Shown piece after piece: positions 24,601-35,429 of a stretch of DNA of 64,000 bases. This stretch comes from Siphonodentalium dalli. Taxonomy: Eukaryota; Mollusca; Scaphopoda; Gadilida; Siphonodentaliidae. The stretch covers positions 5,557,314-5,621,313 of the forward strand of contig CP136068.1 in NCBI GenBank assembly GCA_032622095.1, written 5' to 3'. Each line of letters starts with the position of its first letter. Within the stretch, counting starts at the first letter, position 1. The notes below the pieces were generated by a model. That model searched no databases and was not told the DNA's origin. It saw only the letters and a program-made list of their open reading frames with translations. The position numbers and the translations under genes were made by a program.

Positions 24601-26004
24601 TATACATCTCACTATGGACATCCCATCCATGACCATATATTCACACACTGTATAACTATTCACATCATTCATGAATACAATAACTCCATGTATACCTACT
24701 CACCTCGCCTATGACCATACAGTCAACAGACATACACACTGTATTAAGTTGATCAATGTTGATGCCAATGGGCCAGAATAGTCACATAATATGATCCCTC
24801 TCAGTTCCGTTTCAACGTTCTGCCCATTTCCGTTCAAAAACAAGGAAGCTTTTGGCAAAATCCATATTGCTTTCCTCATTATGAACTTGTCATGACTCGT
24901 AGGGTACCGGGACAACCAGAATAGAACATTTAGTTGATTAAGTAGCATGTGAGTCACAATTGATTATGTATACATATACACCACGTATATACACATATGT
25001 ATATAATAATGTTTACCAAATTTGGTTGCCATTTTGGAAGCCATCTTGAGTAATTTTGTCTAAAACAACTGTGTGACACATGTAACACATATCAAAACAA
25101 TAAACATCTTTGATGCCAAACATATTTCCATTTTACTTTTAAAAAATTGCTCAAACCTGAACAGCGATTTTTTGCCGATTTTGATATCAGGTTTGTGACA
25201 GAAAATTTTGAATAATTCTGGTAATTTCGGTGGTTAAAATAGTAACAAATACCCAAGTTGCATCAGAAATGTTAGTACTCAAGCTATATAAGACAGAATA
25301 GTCAATTATGTGCATCAGCACAACATGTAAGCGGTTGCATGGCACGCTGGGATAATAATTACCATTTTCCATATTTTGGCAGCCATTTTGAGCCAAAGTG
25401 GTACCATTGAGTTCGAATATTAATAAGATATAGAATGGATCACTTACATTGCACAGTTCTTCCCACTTCTTGATGAAATATGATTAGAATCTTGGGGATC
25501 TTTTATGAAATGTTATACCGCGTTTTGTAAAATCGAATTTTTGAGTGATCGGAAGGGGTGTGGACCCCACAAACAGCTTATTTCATTGCTCCAATGGTCA
25601 GTTAACATGCTAAATATAAAATAAAGTCACAATTCTCAACCAGTTCCAAACCATAGAAACTTATCTTAAAGATATTAGTAAAAAAAACGTAAAACTTCCA
25701 CTTCCGGTCGCCATTTTGGCGGCCATCTTGGACGGGGAGTTTCAATTTTGGCACATAAAGGGCGTTATGTTTTAGCTTCACAAAAATGTATACATGTGTA
25801 TACATATGACAAGATGTTCTCACTATAATTGCACCAAGCTGACTTATAGGAAAATGGCAGCCATCTTGGACGCCATCTTCAATTACAAAAAATGCTCAAA
25901 GCGGATTTTGGATATGTTATAGAGGATATATTCCTCTTCAAAATGGTATACAAACCAACTTAGTCCAAATTTTTTCTAGGTCAAACCTTTTATCAACCAG
26001 ACTA
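21652..26004. mobile_element. 4.35 kb palindromic element with minisatellite core
   Basis: The left arm (21652-22990) and right arm (24743-26004) are inverted copies of about 1.3 kb. Both start TAGTCTGGT, and the arms share long words such as ATATCCAAAATCCGCTTTGAG, AAGATGGCTGCCATTTTCC and GAGAACATCTTGTCATATG. The element interrupts GCAGTCATATGTAGGC, whose intact form is at 20969-20984, giving TAT at 21649-21651 and 26005-26007 as a 3 bp target duplication. The 1.75 kb core is a 42 bp minisatellite. Several CAAGATGG and AAAATGGC words lie in each arm. No transposase frame is visible. It does not match a transposon class I can name. Confidence 0.8.
22991..24742 (+). repeat. Degenerate minisatellite core, unit about 42 bases
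   Basis: Units have the form ACCTCACCCATGACCATACAG, then TCACTCCATGTATA, then TACATATACAC. Starts near 23385, 23428, 23470, 23512 and 23552 show spacings of 40-43 bases. I estimate roughly 35-40 units from 23100 to 24735. The His-, Thr- and Tyr-rich frames here on both strands are consequences of the 42-base (14-codon) period, not genes. The array lies exactly between the palindromic arms. Confidence 0.85.
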
Positions 26005-26007
26005 TAT

Positions 26008-26606
26008 GTAGGCTAATTTATGGACTCAATCTTCACACATATCCGTCCATCATGGAGCAGGTGTCGATAGATATGCATAATTGATGCTAGCTTACTAACA
26101 GTCGATATTCCATAATTGTGATGATATTTATTGGCGAAGAGAGCATATAAATCGCATGGTGATTCAAAATTGTCTTAACAAAAGAGGGCGAGTAAAGATA
26201 TTCAGACGACAATGAGCTAAAATATGAACCATATTATACTAGAACAGTGGTTAGTTCAGAACAGGAAAGTGATGAGATATATCGAACCATTACCATCCTT
26301 AAGATTTTATGGCCGGAAACATAACACTACCCCCTAAAACGTACGCCATGGCTTTGAGTGTCTGAAAGGCAAACATACCACATAATAGTCCTGGCGTTTG
26401 ACGTAACAATTGTGCAAATGGTGATAACACTATGAAACTGGGCACAGAGGTTCCTTATACACTATTAATCATTTTCAGATGTGTAGACATCGCGGCAGGT
26501 CCTTCCTTGGCAACGGTTGCTAGGCAACTATCCCACATCGAAAAATACAAATATGACTGATATTATGGCAGTTTTAACAATCTAACCTACGTCATGCAGC
26601 ATTTTT
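26008..26606 (+). repeat. 674 bp tandemly duplicated unit, body of copy 2
   Basis: Nearly identical to 20978-21573 with scattered substitutions. It continues to the right into the 169 bp units, whereas copy 1 runs into the 78-base head of copy 2. Its head is at 21574-21651, on the far side of the palindromic insert. Confidence 0.85.
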
Positions 26607-27070
26607 GTGGTGAAAATAATATTAGTTGTTGTTCGAGTGGATCTGGCTGGAAAATTACCATAGTTCTTACTTACAGGGGTGGTAACGGTTGCTAGGGACA
26701 TACCCAAAATCGAAAAATGCTGAGCTGACTGATATTATGGTAGTTTTGACAAACTAATATAAACTACGTCATTATCATTTTATGGTGAAACAATTGTAAT
26801 AGTTATTGTTAGTGTGGGTTCGACTTTAAAAATTACTATATATTTCCGGTAACGGTTGCTAGGGACATACCAGACATCGAAAAATGCACACATGACTGAT
26901 ATTATGGTAGTTTTAACAAACTAAACTACGTGGTGTAACATTTTTATATTGAAAACAATTATAATTGTTGTTAGTGTAAACATGGCAGTAAAGTTGCCGC
27001 ATTCGTTACCTAACAGGGGTGTAATGGTTGCTATGGACATACCCATATTTGAAACATACCATATGTATGA
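26480..27070 (+). repeat. 169 bp tandem units of the large inverted repeat
   Basis: Related units centre on GGCAACGGTTGCTAGGCAAC (about 26509), GGTAACGGTTGCTAGGGACA (about 26680 and 26850) and GTAATGGTTGCTATGGACAT (about 27021). Each is followed by a CATCGAAAAAT-type word, GACTGATATTATGG, AGTTTTAACAA and ACTACGT. The period is about 169 bases. The same units occur inverted at 31030-31560. The first unit overlaps the 674 bp duplicated body. Confidence 0.75.
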
Positions 27071-27639
27071 GTTTCTGGTAATTTAACTGACATAACTGTT
27101 TCATTATATGGTATGAGTTTCGGGAAATTTGCATGATATTATTGTTTCATAATATGCCATATTATGCTTATATTTACAATAATGCATAACTAAAGGTTGT
27201 TGTGTTGTGTACTGATGCATTCTCGTGTGATTCTCGTATGTCAAATTGGTATTGAGGCTTCATTGTTGCTAGGTAACCACCTACCATTGACAAATCTTCT
27301 TTAATCTGACAGACTATTCAGTTAGTTTTATCAGAATCACATACCTGTGTGGAATCTATTAATGTTTCTTCCATCAATCGATTGTTGGAATACATTTTAA
27401 TGAGACGTGTAAAAATATTGACCCACATTTATGTCGATACCACATTTATGTCGATACCCCCCATGGAATCGGACATTCGCACTACATTTGACAATGGCAT
27501 TCATGCAGAACACTCTATCACGGTGTGGTAGCATCCGCATACCAGTTGCTATATGGTATGAACTAACTGTTTCATTCCTATCCATGCCATAACTACATAT
27601 ATGTCAATACCTGGTCATGAGTCATTTACAAGTCTATAG
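27071..27639. other. Unassigned sequence with small local repeats
   Basis: GGTATGAGTTTC is repeated near 27062-27122 with CATAATATGCCATAT-type sequence, and ATTTATGTCGATACC occurs twice near 27426 and 27447. The short frames have no recognisable domain. Confidence 0.35.
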
Positions 27640-28110
27640 GAATCACTGAACTAAATGGTTTCCCATAGGCGACAGTGTTAACGTTTCGGCCAAATTCACT
27701 GAATTGAAGCTTGCAGGCCATACCAGTGATGTTTACCCAGCTAGATTGACACCAGTTGATCACGAAAATGCAAGAAAAATCATAGGTCATGTGTTTACTT
27801 TTTAAAATAAATCCCCAAGTCTACGACAGGGCTATCTCACAGCCAAATTTGATCTGGAAAAACTCAGAACAACAGCAGCTAGTTAAATAAATTTCACGCT
27901 CACAAAAATCCATTCCCCCATTCATTCACCAGTTTAAATTATTTAGATATTATGTACAAATCAAATAAACGCGATGTCATCCTTTAATAACGTGTCGCAT
28001 GTATCAGGTGAAGGTCATTCTTCAGTTACCTTCACCTTTAGCATTCCACGGTGTACTCGCTCCCCGACTAGAACACATTTAGCTCCCTGATTCCTATAGG
28101 AGCTCGTACA
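27640..28110 (-). repeat. Paralogue of the 46.8-49.8 kb region, lacking its insertions
   Basis: In reverse complement this segment matches 49760 back to 46830. Shared words include GTAAACACATGACCTATGA, TTTTTCTTGCA, AATCTAGCTGGGTAAACATCA, GAAACGTTAACACTGTCGC and, at the other end, GAATCAGGGAGCT, GGGGAGCGAGTACACCG and AATGCTAAAGGTGAAG. It lacks the two elements present in the other copy. Empty sites are at about 27869-27873 (ACAAC on this strand) and 27988-27990. It is either a dispersed repeat or a duplicated segment in opposite orientation. Confidence 0.8.
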
Positions 28111-28139
28111 TGAGCGTGGCCTATATATTTCAGACTGAG

Positions 28140-29176
28140 ATACCATGAACTACCCTTTGGAATCGGTGACCAATATCCATTTACATGGGCAGCCATTGGC
28201 CCATTACCAACCCATAGTTACTAAGGAACAGCACCAAATGACGTGTCATAACTACTGTGTCCATGAAAGGGGCCTGGACCGATGATATACTATTTAGGGT
28301 TGGTTCTATTGATTTGCCGAATAGACCTGGGTACATGGCATGCGTTCATAACTATAGACACCTGTGTATTTGCACTACATGTGGTGTTCATATGGGTCCA
28401 TTGGTGTATGCGTGGCTGTGGTTATAACCTAGATAGTCATGTAACATGTACATTCGTGGGATGGGTTCATGTCTTACATATAAATGTCTGGTAATAAGGT
28501 CATAACTAAATCAGCCTGGATACATGGGCTGTCCATAGTGGCCCGTCTCAATTTCCTACCTTATATGAGCCTGGGTCCACAGCAAAGCTATGGTGGTGCA
28601 CACGGCCAATTGATAGGGACCTCCATCCTATAGGGCGTTGGTCGAATGGCTGAAAACGGACGTACGTATATGGTATTCATATGGATCCATGCACAATTGC
28701 ACATGTATTTTTGGTCCATGACTTACCCGTAGGCATGGGGTCCATGTGTCCCCAAAATATGTGGATCAGTCAATTGCCGACCAGCATATATGTGAATCTA
28801 TGGAATGATTAATAACGCCGGTGCCGTAGCTTTTAGTAAGGGACCTGTGTCCATGTCCTACATATAGGCACCTGTATCCACTGCATACATCATTATAATC
28901 ACATGTGTATTAGCACTATTTAAACTTGCCTGGGACTTTGCTGTAGATATATCACGTATAAGGGGTGGGTCCATATCCTACATATAGACAGACACCTGCT
29001 TATGCCTGGGTACAATGCAATATGGCATACATATATCGGCCTTGGTCCATGGTCTACACGTATGGGTATGTGTCTATGGCCAACCTACAGTGCCATATGT
29101 GTATGGGCTATTTATAAGGGCCACCATCCTTAACTTTCGTATATGTGGCATCGGTCCAATATCTATATATAGGTTG
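28140..29176. repeat. Degenerate minisatellite, left part of outer core
   Basis: Words such as GGTCCATGTCCTACATATA, GACACCTGTGTATTTGCAC and GGGTCCATATCCTACATATA recur irregularly at about 40-90 base spacing, mixed with CATGTG and TATGGG words. The style resembles the core at 23.1-24.7 kb but the units are more diverged. It continues at 30563-31000 beyond an insertion. Confidence 0.55.
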
Positions 29177-30562
29177 GGCCTAAACAAAAAATACGTTTGT
29201 TTCCGCTAACCCGACCAACCCTATTTTAAACCGCCGACCCTAAACATTTTATTGGCATTGCAAAAAAAAAAAAATTTGGACCAAAAAAAAAAAAAAAACA
29301 TTATTTAAATTTTTTTTTTTTTAATTTAGGTCCCAATTCATATCATAACAAGATGCAAAACATTTATATATTTATATATATTGACATAAGAAATTTAAGT
29401 TTACAAAAAGATTTAAGTTTAACAGTTGGATTCATACTGTAAAGTATGTTTGGCTTTATCTAGCTTTCATCTGTGAAAACTTCAAATAATTTCAGTTCAG
29501 GTACGGTATGTTATCATTCAGCGTTCAGACTTCAGTATTTCAATCAATTACAGCACAGGAACATTAACAATTTGATCAAATCAACCTGGTTATCAAGTGG
29601 GATCTCATAATACCAAATGAAAAATTAACATAGAGATTAGTACCATATATAATAGTCATTACTATCTTAATACATGTACATTGTTTCTGTACTACATGTA
29701 CATGTAGGATTTCTGTATTACATGTACATGTAGTATATTATGTACGGTACGTGTCTCACTTGAATTTTATAAAATAGCCTATTTATCAATTAGAGTGATG
29801 ATGGCAAGTCTAATTTCAAGCAGGATAAGGCTTCCGATAAGCATAATCCATAGAACCAAAAGCTATCTGACAATAACTTATAAGCATTTCCAATCCATAC
29901 ATATATAAAAAAGTTCCAAAGTTATGCTTGAGAAACTTGATAAAATTGACCTCTCTGTAAAATTCAAAATACTGACTCAAAAGAGCCTTAGATTAGATCT
30001 AAATGCAATGGATTTTCAAAATTTTTCCAGGGGAAGAACCCCACCATCATCAGGGGGTCACCCTTCCCAAACATTCCTCCGATCAGGCCTTCAGGTTATG
30101 CCTTCGGCATATCATTGCCCAAAAACAGGTGTCCCCAAAAAATACCTAGATCCTTCACTGAATGCGGAGAAGGTGGTGTTGTGAAGCCATCCTTAAGAGA
30201 TCGGTACAAGACGGTCACTCCAATATGTGTACAGTGCAGTGGTGCTGGACTGACTCCAGTTGTCGCCAGACCATATAGGAAATATTAGGATTATCAAAGA
30301 CTATCTTAGTATATAGACTAGTATATATGTAAATATTAAAGCATATGTAAGATTGAATTGGAGTTTCTAGTTCCTCTGTCATCTGGGTTAACCTGGTTGG
30401 GACTAAGAAGTGCATAGTTTGGGTTATTGACAAGTATTATACAGTTATTTTTAAAGATTACTGAAAAAAAAAAGTTAACAAAAAAAAAAAAGTTAAGCCT
30501 ACCTACCTACCCTAATTTTTTTTAGCTCGTTAGCGGAAACAAAGGTATTATTTGTTTAGGCC
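29177..30562. mobile_element. Harbinger-like element with GGCC termini
   Basis: A 1386 bp element. The left end starts GGCCTAAACAAAAAATAC followed by TTTGTTTCCGCTAAC. The right end in reverse complement starts GGCCTAAACAAATAATACC with the same continuation, about 34 bases with two mismatches. TTG flanks both ends (29174-29176, 30563-30565) as a possible 3 bp duplication. Poly-A stretches lie inside both ends. The termini resemble the GGCCAAAACAAAATGAATG family at 46953 and 51480. The 86-codon frame from 29924 shows no recognised domain. PIF/Harbinger is inferred from the 3 bp target and the GGCC start. Confidence 0.7.
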
Positions 30563-31029
30563 TTGGTCTGTCACAACACTGTCTCATATGTTCATACCAT
30601 ATATAGGATCCTGAATCCATGGTGCACTAATGTATTGTGCATCGGACTTGGTCTATGGTATCTTAGTACATGGTCCATCTGTGGGCACTTGGGTATTTGC
30701 ACCATGTAACAGTGTCATGGTCATAGATACCATACGTGTATGCTTATATGAAGCAGTCTGGTTCATGGACTATACATATCCTACGTCCATAGTCTATATG
30801 AATGGACATGGGTCCTGTGACTATATATGTGCCTGGGTTCCTAACCTAACTATTGTAGGCTAGGCCCATGGCTAACATATTGGTGGCTGACCCTAGCTAT
30901 GTTCATACCGGTATATAGTAGAGTGGGTCCGTGACTTACATTATAAAACTAGCTGTGTGGGTCTATGGCTTATATAACTATTATGACCGTGCCTCATATT
31001 AAATATAAACAACAACTTTTCAACTCTCA
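30563..31029. repeat. Degenerate minisatellite, right part of outer core
   Basis: Continuation of the 28140-29176 block after removing the Harbinger-like element. It has GGTCTATGGTATCTTAG, GGTCCATCTGTGGGCAC, TGGTTCATGGACTATACA and similar words. The coding-like frame from 30630 is a repeat shadow. Confidence 0.5.
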
Positions 31030-31760
31030 CTTTGAATTCCCGATATCTAAACTGATGGAGCATAACGGATAATTGTACCCATATTCTGGTTAGGCTCACA
31101 CTAACAACATTTATAATTGTTTTCACCATAAAAATGTTAATACTACCATAATATCAGCCATATGTGCATTTTTGTATTTCGGGTATGACCCTGGCAACAG
31201 TTACCACTCATATAAGTTAGAATTATATGGTATGTTTTTCAGCCAGCTCAACACTAACAACAACTATTCTAATTGTTTTCAACATAAAAGTGCTATTAGG
31301 TGTAGTTTAGTTTGTTAAAGCTACCATAATGTCAGTCATATGTGCATTTTTAGATTGTGTGTGTCCCTAGCAACCGTCACCCCTTGTAAGTAAGAAATAT
31401 GGTAATTGTCAGTCGGGTCAAAACTGACAATTGTTTTCACCATAAAAATTCTACACGACGTAGTTTAGTTTTTTAGAACACATATAATATCAGTCATATG
31501 CATTAATCCGATGCCGGGTAGTTGCCTAGCAACCGTTGCTAAGAAGAGCCTGTCGCAAATGTCGCCACATGTGAAAATGAGCAGTAGCGTATAAGGAACA
31601 TATATGCCAAGTTTCATGCTTTTATCTCCCTTTTCAAAGTTGGTGTGTTTTCTACAACAAGCACTTGGACTAGCGGAAGAGCAAAATGTGACGAGAACCA
31701 GTTTAGAGGGTAGGGTTATGTTTTTACAAATATTGACTACTTATCAAAGGTATAGTTACT
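31030..31760 (-). repeat. Inverted counterpart of the 169 bp units and duplicated body
   Basis: In reverse complement this segment carries GTTGCTAGGCAACTACCCG, GACTGATATTAT, ACTAAACTACGT and AACAATTATAAATGTTGTTAG in the order seen at 26.5-27.0 kb. Then come TGAAACTTGGCA and GTTCCTTATAC as at 21400-21430. It forms the right arm of the large inverted-repeat system and ends where the MULE-like element is inserted. Confidence 0.65.
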
Positions 31761-31763
31761 AAT

Positions 31764-32237
31764 GCCGATGGGGTCATTGTCACAAGGCTTCGGTCACATT
31801 CGTAGCCAGCTTTTTAAATCGATCACAAATGTAGCCAGCTTTTCGCCAGCGATCAAATTCGTAGCCAGCTTTTCTAATTCCATGCTTTATATGGCGCGAA
31901 ATATGACGTCATCGCGTTCGTGACTAAATTGCCGACGTCATGCTCCAAAACTGACTTCGTTTATCAACTTATATTGGAATATAATTCGAGCATCTAACGA
32001 CATTGATCGGAAACCTCAGGTTGTTAGATGAACTAAATATCAAATTAAAATTTATGTTGTTTTTCATTCATCAACTCAGAAAAATGAGACTAACATAATC
32101 TTGTTCATTGAGGCTCGCATGAATATGAAAAGCTGGCTACAAATGTGATCGCCGTAGAAAAGCTGATTACATTTGTGATCGATTTAAAAAGCTGGCTACG
32201 AATGTGACCGGAGCCTTGTGACAATGACCCCATCAGC
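31764..32237. mobile_element. MULE-like element with long inverted ends and 9 bp target duplication
   Basis: A 474 bp element. The left end starts GCCGATGGGGTCATTGTCAC and the right end in reverse complement starts GCTGATGGGGTCATTGTCAC. The arms match for more than 100 bases with few differences and contain repeated GTAGCCAGCTTTT and ATCACAAATGTAG words. GTTACTAAT lies outside both ends (31755-31763, 32238-32246), a perfect 9 bp duplication. Long inverted ends with 9 bp duplications are typical of Mutator-like elements. The terminal bases are shared with the element at 58027. No coding frame. Confidence 0.85.
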
Positions 32238-32246
32238 GTTACTAAT

Positions 32247-32725
32247 CCCGCATATTATATTACAGGAGTGATATTTGTGCAGTTTTTAAAACAAATTGCT
32301 TGCACCTACGTAATGAATAGCCCGAGAAATTTGACATCGAATAGGACAGTTTGTCTGAAAAAATCGTCATTTTTTCGGGTCATTATGTTATTTTATATCC
32401 ATATATCTGCGAAATTCATTCAAATCCCCCCGTTGAATTTGTATCTCTGGTTCGAGAATTGTGTATTGAACAATATTGAGTACATTTGGTATATGTTTCG
32501 GCTGAAAAATTGTTATATCATCCCATTATTCCTATGATTGTGAAAAATATTTAAAAAAAAAAAATTTATGGAAAAAATTGGTTAACTCCGAAAGCTCAAC
32601 TCCGATTTTAGGGGACTTTTCGTGACGCATCCGCGATGTTATGGCCAAAATAATATAAAAAAATCAGCTTTCCCGGATTTATTTCCTTACTTTTCCCCAT
32701 TCACGCCTAATGTGCCTGGACTGGT
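32247..32725. repeat. Right outer arm of the large inverted repeat
   Basis: The part from about 32580 to 32725 matches 20785-20900 in inverted orientation (CAGCTTTCCCGGATT, TAATGTGCCTGGAC). The part from 32247 to 32570 has no counterpart that I could find on the left. The 89-codon frame here has no recognised domain. Confidence 0.5.
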
Positions 32726-35340
32726 CCCTCTAATCACAACGTTTCAAACAATTAATTTTCCGGTGTCTAGCTTAAGATTTTAAATACTTGCTAAATATGG
32801 GATTTGTTCATCATCTTGAACTAGAAAGGCATATGGTCGATAAGTATACAAGCTTACATAAGGTCATCTCTATGCATGTCTTTCTCATATCCCATGGGGT
32901 TAACGACATGTACAGCTGGCGAACTTCCCAGTTAACTAGTCACTTCTCAATATATGGTTCAACTTGGCATATGTGGACAACTTCGGCAGTGTTTCGAAGG
33001 TAGCTACTAGTAGCTTTCTCATTCCCTTGGACAGATGCCTATCTGCTAAGGAGAAGACCATAATGTACCGACTACCCACACTTCTTGACCATGACCGTAA
33101 GCAAACTGTGTGACATCCCGCAGACGTCTCGTCGAATAGCTCCCAGCAGAGAAGAGCAATACTCGCGGTGCTTAAGTTTGTGGAAATGCGCCATGACAGT
33201 GGGAATGAAATGGGCCACGGTCTACACTCCTACACCAGGTGCATGTTTCAGATATGGAATGTGATGCGTGTTGGTGTTTTTGGTGTGGTAAGATTGATTT
33301 CCACTGTGACATCCGTTTCAAGGCCGTTCTGAATCAACTTGACCAGACGTATATATTTGTCTGGATAATACTATCCTAGCCTCCCCAGAACAGTCGGATG
33401 GGCTAAAGGATAATGCCTTTATAGAATGAAGGTATGCATTGTTGTTATCCTCTCTCAGGGTTAGTGTAGTATGTGGGCGGTATTATTCAAGAAAATGTCA
33501 GGAACTGTGGTGCATTTATTTCACTGTGTGTTTAAAGAACAATTTATTGCATCGATGGCAATGGATGTGGACGTTGGTGAACGTGACCTTTATGATCATA
33601 TAGCTTTATCTAAAATAACTTTAGAATATAGTAGTTAATATGTCTCATGCAGGGCAATGGTTTTGGATGGTGATGTTATAGTAACCATTGAAATCACTCT
33701 AGATGTTCTTTCGTTGAACATTTCACCCATCTGTTGGTGGCATTGTACTTTCTTGAACCATACCGACCACCAACTAGCGTGAGTATGACATATCAACTAT
33801 CAAATGCATGGTCCTTTAGACTACATCCCAGTCTGGGTGGGGCTTATATAGTAGTAGCCAATGGTAGACGCCTGATCCAGTTGATTAAGAACGACTTCCA
33901 CACGGATTGGAAGATACAATCTTAGAATACAAGGAAAGCAAAGCCACATGAGATCGTGTCTGAATCTAAAACATTCTCAAGGAAGGGGCAGTGCAGTCAT
34001 GGTCCAATTTCATTTCCACTATCATGACACATGCCCACAAACTAGCACCGCGGGTATTGTTATCGGCTTGGAGGCTGTACGGTGAGACAATTGCTGGACG
34101 CCACCAGGACTGTTCTTATAATCATTGTCAAGATGTGTGGGTATATTATGCATTATGGTCTTCTACGCTAGCAGAAAGGCATCCGTCAAATGTTAGGCTT
34201 TCAACATTCGGAGCCAATTTCATAAGTTGTCCGGCTACGTCAGTACGTGAATATGTGAATTGATGAACCATATATTGAGAAGTGGCTAGATGGTAAGATC
34301 GCCAGATCTACATTTTGTTATCCACATTAGGTAACCAAATCTGAAAAATACGCAGATAGAGAGGTCCTTCTGAAAGCTAGTATATAGCCATCGACCGCAT
34401 ACCTTTCTAGTTTATCACGCAAGCTTTTCATTTTGTTTCTAAACTTAAAAGAGTTTATTATTGAATACCAACATCGACCGTACCGGTATGATCAGTGATG
34501 TCTGATGATAATCCGATTAAAGCAATAAACTTGACAAGTTGGATAGCCGTGTTACATGTGTTCTCAACAAAGATCAGTGGAGCTTATAATATATACCAAC
34601 AGGTTATTTAAATACCAGCATTGTAACAAAGTACATGCAATTAATTTGGAACGTTGACAGACGTAAGTGCGTACACGTTGTCAGCCAGTAGATTGACAAC
34701 AATTGTAATTTACAAACACACACTTTTGACACAAATCGATCTTTTTTAAATGAGTTTGGATAATATTAGTTTCTTATGCAGCTGTTTGATTTAACTAAGA
34801 ACATTAAATTGAGTACTTTCAATGCACATTCAAAGCTCTATTAGTAATAGTAAGCAAGCACGTGGTATTGTTTACATAATAAATCTGCGACTCCAAAAAG
34901 TTAAAAAGTTGGATTGGGAAACGAAGTCAGACACACACTTCTTTCGTAAAATAAAATAAAAATCATGGATCTGTTTACAGTTTAAATTCATAGACATTAA
35001 AAAGACAGCATTATTTGTTTACATTGGCTACTGCATGCGCTGTGGTGACCATTGCATGGCTATACAATTTGCGGCTACAAAATGACTAGACAGAACAAAG
35101 GAACAACTAACTTGCAGTCTTCTTAAAACGAACGAGTAGCTCATCATAAACTTCGGTGCACAGAGCAATTTGCCGTTTCCAAAAGCACTCACTATGATTA
35201 AAATATGTGTATACAGTACACAATATACAATTTATAATTAAAAATGCCTTGTTAGAAAATTTAAGACTATATATATTTTTTTGCAAACAGTCAAATTTTC
35301 ACCGGTAAAATTACCGTAAATCCCAAGCCAGTTTTGTCAA
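32726..35340. other. Longest stretch without repeat structure
   Basis: About 2.6 kb with relatively even base composition and no tandem or inverted repeats detected. Frames of 63-90 codons (33734-33925 and 33991-34263 on the plus strand) show no motif that I recognise. I cannot exclude a decayed coding sequence or an exon, but nothing such as splice-site context or domain residues supports one. Confidence 0.35.
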
Positions 35341-35346
35341 ATTTTG

Positions 35347-35390
35347 AAGGCGACTTCGTTTTCGCCTCGCAGACATCCGAGGCCGAAGTC
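35347..35390. repeat. Perfect GC-rich hairpin
   Basis: GGCGACTTCG pairs with CGAAGTCGCC, and inside it GCCTCG pairs with CGAGGC. CGAAGGCGA words follow directly. It lies just before the 160 bp array and may be part of its boundary element. Confidence 0.65.
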
Positions 35391-35429
35391 GCCGGCACGA
35401 AGGCGATAACTTCGCCTCAATTGCCTCCT

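Larger units (their letters stand above)
20785..32725. mobile_element. Large nested inverted-repeat system, about 12 kb
   Basis: The outer edges are inverted copies. GTCCAGACACATTA, AATCCGGGAAAGCTGA and GAGTTGAGCTTT on the left (20785-20900) appear on the minus strand at 32725-32580. Further in, the left block with GCAACGGTTGCTAGGCAACTA and the 169 bp units at 26.5-27.07 kb are matched in reverse by 31.03-31.75 kb. The centre (28.1-31.0 kb) is a degenerate minisatellite. Later insertions inside are the 4.35 kb palindrome at 21652, the element at 29177 and the element at 31764. No transposase was recognised and no outer target duplication could be assigned. It could be a single giant foldback transposon or an old inverted duplication. 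Confidence 0.55.

Noticed and set aside
33734-34263. Two consecutive frames in the repeat-free stretch considered as exons
   Set aside because: No recognisable protein family and no convincing intron boundaries; kept only as a place to check.
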